From: Ruaniaceae bacterium | GTDB taxonomy: Bacteria > Actinomycetota > Actinomycetes > Actinomycetales > Actinomycetaceae | Assembly (NCBI GenBank): GCA_030450655.1 | Contig: JAKDIE010000048.1 | Location: 1 to 8,131, forward strand | DNA length: 8,131 nt | Direction of reading: 5' to 3' | Shown here: piece after piece, positions 6,304-8,131 of the stretch | Numbering within the stretch: the stretch's first letter is position 1 | How the letters are laid out: every line of letters starts with the position of its first letter | The notes under the pieces: generated by a model | What the model was told of the DNA's origin: nothing | Database searches by the model: none | The model's input: the letters and a program-made list of their open reading frames with translations, nothing else | Made by a program: the position numbers and the translations under genes

Positions 6304-8067
6304 CGCCGCACGCACCTTCTGCGCCACGATCGTGGCAGCCTCCGTGGCGGGTACTTCCGAACGCTCGCCAGTATCACGTGCGCGCAGCTCGATCAGACCG
6401 TTGGCGTAGGAGCGGCCGATCACCACGGTGAACGGCACGCCGAGAAGCTCCGAGTCCGCGAATTTCACGCCCGCGCTCACCTTCAGCCGATCATCGTAGA
6501 GCACCTCGATGCCGGCCGCGTCGAGCTCTTCGGTCAGTGCCGCGGCGGCGTCGAACACTTCCTGGTCCTTGCCCGTGGCGATGACGTGGACGTGCGCGGG
6601 TGCCACCTGGATCGGCCAGGTGATTCCGTGCTCGTCGTGGTGCGCCTCGACAATCGCGGCCACCGCGCGGGAGACGCCTATCCCGTAGGAGCCCATAGTG
6701 ACCACGCGGGACTTGCCGTTCTCGTCAAGGACCGAGAGTCCGAGGGCCTCGGCGTACTTGCGGCCGAGCTGGAATACGTGACCGATCTCGATGCCGCGTT
6801 CGATCTGAAGCGGGCCCGAGCCGTCGGGTGCCGGGTCACCTTCGCGCACCTCTGCGGCTTCGACCCAGTCGTCTCCCACGAAATCGCGCCCGGCCACAAG
6901 GTTATACACGTGGTAATCGGTGCGGTTCGCGCCGGTGATCCAACTCGAACCTTCGGACACCCGCGGGTCGAGGAGGTACCGCACCGCACCCTCCCCCGCA
7001 TTCGGGCCAAGAACCGCAGGGCCGATGTATCCGGCCACCAGTTCGGGGTGCTTCTTGAAGTCGTCTTCGGTCGCAGCTTCGATCAGTGCCGGCGCCAGCG
7101 AAGCCTCGGCGCGCTTCAAATCGACGTCCCGATCGCCCGGGAGTCCAATCGTGACCACCTCGCGGCGCCCGTCTGGGTGCACGAGTGTGACGACGACGTT
7201 CTTCAGCGTGTCCGCCGCCGTCCACACGCGGTCCTCGCGCGGGTAGTGGAGGTTCGCGAACGCAACGAGAGTGGCGATCGTGGTGGTCCCTGGCGTGTGC
7301 AATTCCTGCGCAGGCTGAATGGACGAGTAGTCAATCGGATCCGGGGCGATCGTGGTGACGGCCTCGGCGTTGGCCGCGTAGCCGCCGGGCGAGCGCACAA
7401 AGGTGTCCTCGCCGTGAACGCACGGCATCAGAAACTCCTCGGACTTGGACCCACCCATCGCTCCGGACACGGCCGAGCAGATCACGTAGTCGAGGCCCAG
7501 TCGCGTGAAGATCCGCTCGTAGGCGTCCCGCTGCAGCTGGTAAGACGCGTCCAGCCCGGCGTCGTCCACATCGAAAGAGTAGGCATCCTTCATGATGAAC
7601 TCACGCCCGCGGAGCAGCCCCGCGCGGGGGCGCGCCTCATCGCGGAACTTGGTCTGGATCTGGTAGAGAGCCAGAGGGAGATCCTTGTACGAGGAGTACA
7701 GGTCCTTTACTAGCAGCGTGAACATTTCCTCGTGAGTGGGCGCCAGCAGGTAATCGTTACCGCGGCGGTCCTTGAGGCGGAAGAGTCCCGGGCCATAATC
7801 GTCCCAGCGACCGCTCGTTTCGTAGGGCTCGCGCGCCTGGAGTGCCGAGAAGTGCACCTCCTGCGCACCGATCTCGTGCATGCCTTCGCGCACGATCGCT
7901 TCGATCTTCGCGAGGACTTTCAACCCGAGCGGGAGCCACGCATAGACGCCCGGTGCGTTGCGGCGGATGTAGCCGGCACGCACAAGCAGCTTGTGGCTGG
8001 GCAGCTCCGCATCCACGGGGTCTTCGCGGAGGGTACGGACGAACAGGCTCGACATCTTCATATGCAC
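6286..8067 (-). CDS. proS: Prolyl-tRNA synthetase (bacterial type, with editing domain)
   Basis: ProRS activates proline with ATP and charges tRNA-Pro. The 593-residue protein is a class II synthetase of the bacterial type. The N-terminal catalytic part contains [12 protein letters not shown] (24-35), L-A-P-T-H-E-E-M (108-115) and motif 2, [17 protein letters not shown] (141-157). A large insertion (about 230-395), the INS domain that hydrolyses mischarged Ala-tRNA-Pro, follows. Motif 3 is G-S-Y-G-I-G-V-S-R (459-467), and the anticodon-binding domain covers about 485-593. All motifs are intact. The start is uncertain: GTG 8067, ATG 8061 and ATG 8055 are in frame, all before the conserved [10 protein letters not shown], with no good Shine-Dalgarno. 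GTG 8067 lies 7 bases after a possible -10, which would suit a leaderless message. The stop TAA lies inside the convergent lipoprotein gene. Confidence 0.98.
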   Translation of the reverse strand: MHMKMSSLFVRTLREDPVDAELPSHKLLVRAGYIRRNAPGVYAWLPLGLKVLAKIEAIVREGMHEIGAQEVHFSALQAREPYETSGRWDDYGPGLFRLKDRRGNDYLLAPTHEEMFTLLVKDLYSSYKDLPLALYQIQTKFRDEARPRAGLLRGREFIMKDAYSFDVDDAGLDASYQLQRDAYERIFTRLGLDYVICSAVSGAMGGSKSEEFLMPCVHGEDTFVRSPGGYAANAEAVTTIAPDPIDYSSIQPAQELHTPGTTTIATLVAFANLHYPREDRVWTAADTLKNVVVTLVHPDGRREVVTIGLPGDRDVDLKRAEASLAPALIEAATEDDFKKHPELVAGYIGPAVLGPNAGEGAVRYLLDPRVSEGSSWITGANRTDYHVYNLVAGRDFVGDDWVEAAEVREGDPAPDGSGPLQIERGIEIGHVFQLGRKYAEALGLSVLDENGKSRVVTMGSYGIGVSRAVAAIVEAHHDEHGITWPIQVAPAHVHVIATGKDQEVFDAAAALTEELDAAGIEVLYDDRLKVSAGVKFADSELLGVPFTVVIGRSYANGLIELRARDTGERSEVPATEAATIVAQKVRAALAAAR

Positions 8068-8074
8068 GAGCCCA

Positions 8075-8080
8075 AGATTA
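8075..8080 (-). promoter_or_regulatory. Possible -10 element of proS
   Basis: TAATCT on the minus strand fits TAnnnT and ends 7 bases before the GTG at 8067, so transcription could begin at or next to the start codon. No -35 match is visible in the G-rich sequence upstream. It is a single short match in a 64-base upstream region that otherwise shows nothing. Confidence 0.3.
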
Positions 8081-8131
8081 CCTGCTCGCTGGCCCGCCCC
8101 CCACCCGGCCCCACATCCGTGGCTCAGATCA

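Noticed and set aside
6586..7713. Plus-strand 375-codon open frame antisense to proS
   Set aside because: It is opposite the intact ProRS catalytic and editing domains and its composition (Arg, Val, His-rich) is that of a complement of GC-rich coding DNA.
1..8131. CRISPR array, tRNA or rRNA genes, insertion sequences, toxin-antitoxin or phage genes
   Set aside because: I looked for regular direct repeats, cloverleaf-like segments, terminal inverted repeats with a transposase, and paired small genes, and saw none; nearly all of the window is accounted for by conserved genes.

Overview
This window is a chromosomal housekeeping segment from a GC-rich actinobacterium. The evidence is the strong G/C bias at third codon positions and an IF2 with the actinobacterial-type N-terminus followed by a very long Ala/Pro/Gly-rich linker. 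NusA is short, with no C-terminal acidic repeats, and a ferritin-like (DUF4439-type) lipoprotein gene sits between proS and rimP, as in many Actinomycetota. The gene order proS / small exported-protein gene / rimP-nusA-ylxR-infB matches the Mycobacterium tuberculosis layout as I remember it (Rv2845c to Rv2839c). I cannot assign a genus; Actinomycetaceae or a relative is only a guess.

Layout from left to right: (1) 1-558, minus strand, the N-terminal part of a DASS/SLC13-type anion transporter cut by the window edge. (2) 559-660, a short gap with a clear intrinsic terminator for infB and a small dyad upstream of the transporter. (3) 661-5303, minus strand, the translation/transcription operon, transcribed rimP -> nusA -> ylxR -> infB. 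The rimP-nusA gap is 2 bases and ylxR probably overlaps nusA. infB has its own Shine-Dalgarno and a hairpin-bearing 56-base leader. (4) 5304-5433, a divergent promoter region. (5) 5434-6303, plus strand, a lipoprotein gene. (6) 6286-8067, minus strand, proS, whose 3' end overlaps the lipoprotein gene tail to tail by 18 bases. (7) 8068-8131, the proS upstream region.

The genes work together in the core information pathway. RimP matures the 30S subunit, NusA controls RNA polymerase pausing and termination, YlxR is a small RNA-binding protein, IF2 places initiator tRNA on the ribosome, and ProRS charges tRNA-Pro. The lipoprotein and the transporter are envelope functions with no visible link to translation.

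I looked for an undescribed system and did not find one: no CRISPR array, mobile element, toxin-antitoxin pair, phage gene, RNA gene or unexplained coding region. The points worth a second look are modest. They are the operon ending at infB (no rbfA/truB follows), the convergent overlap, a ferritin-like lipoprotein without evident metal ligands, a possible leaderless proS, and several small dyads in the intergenic spaces.
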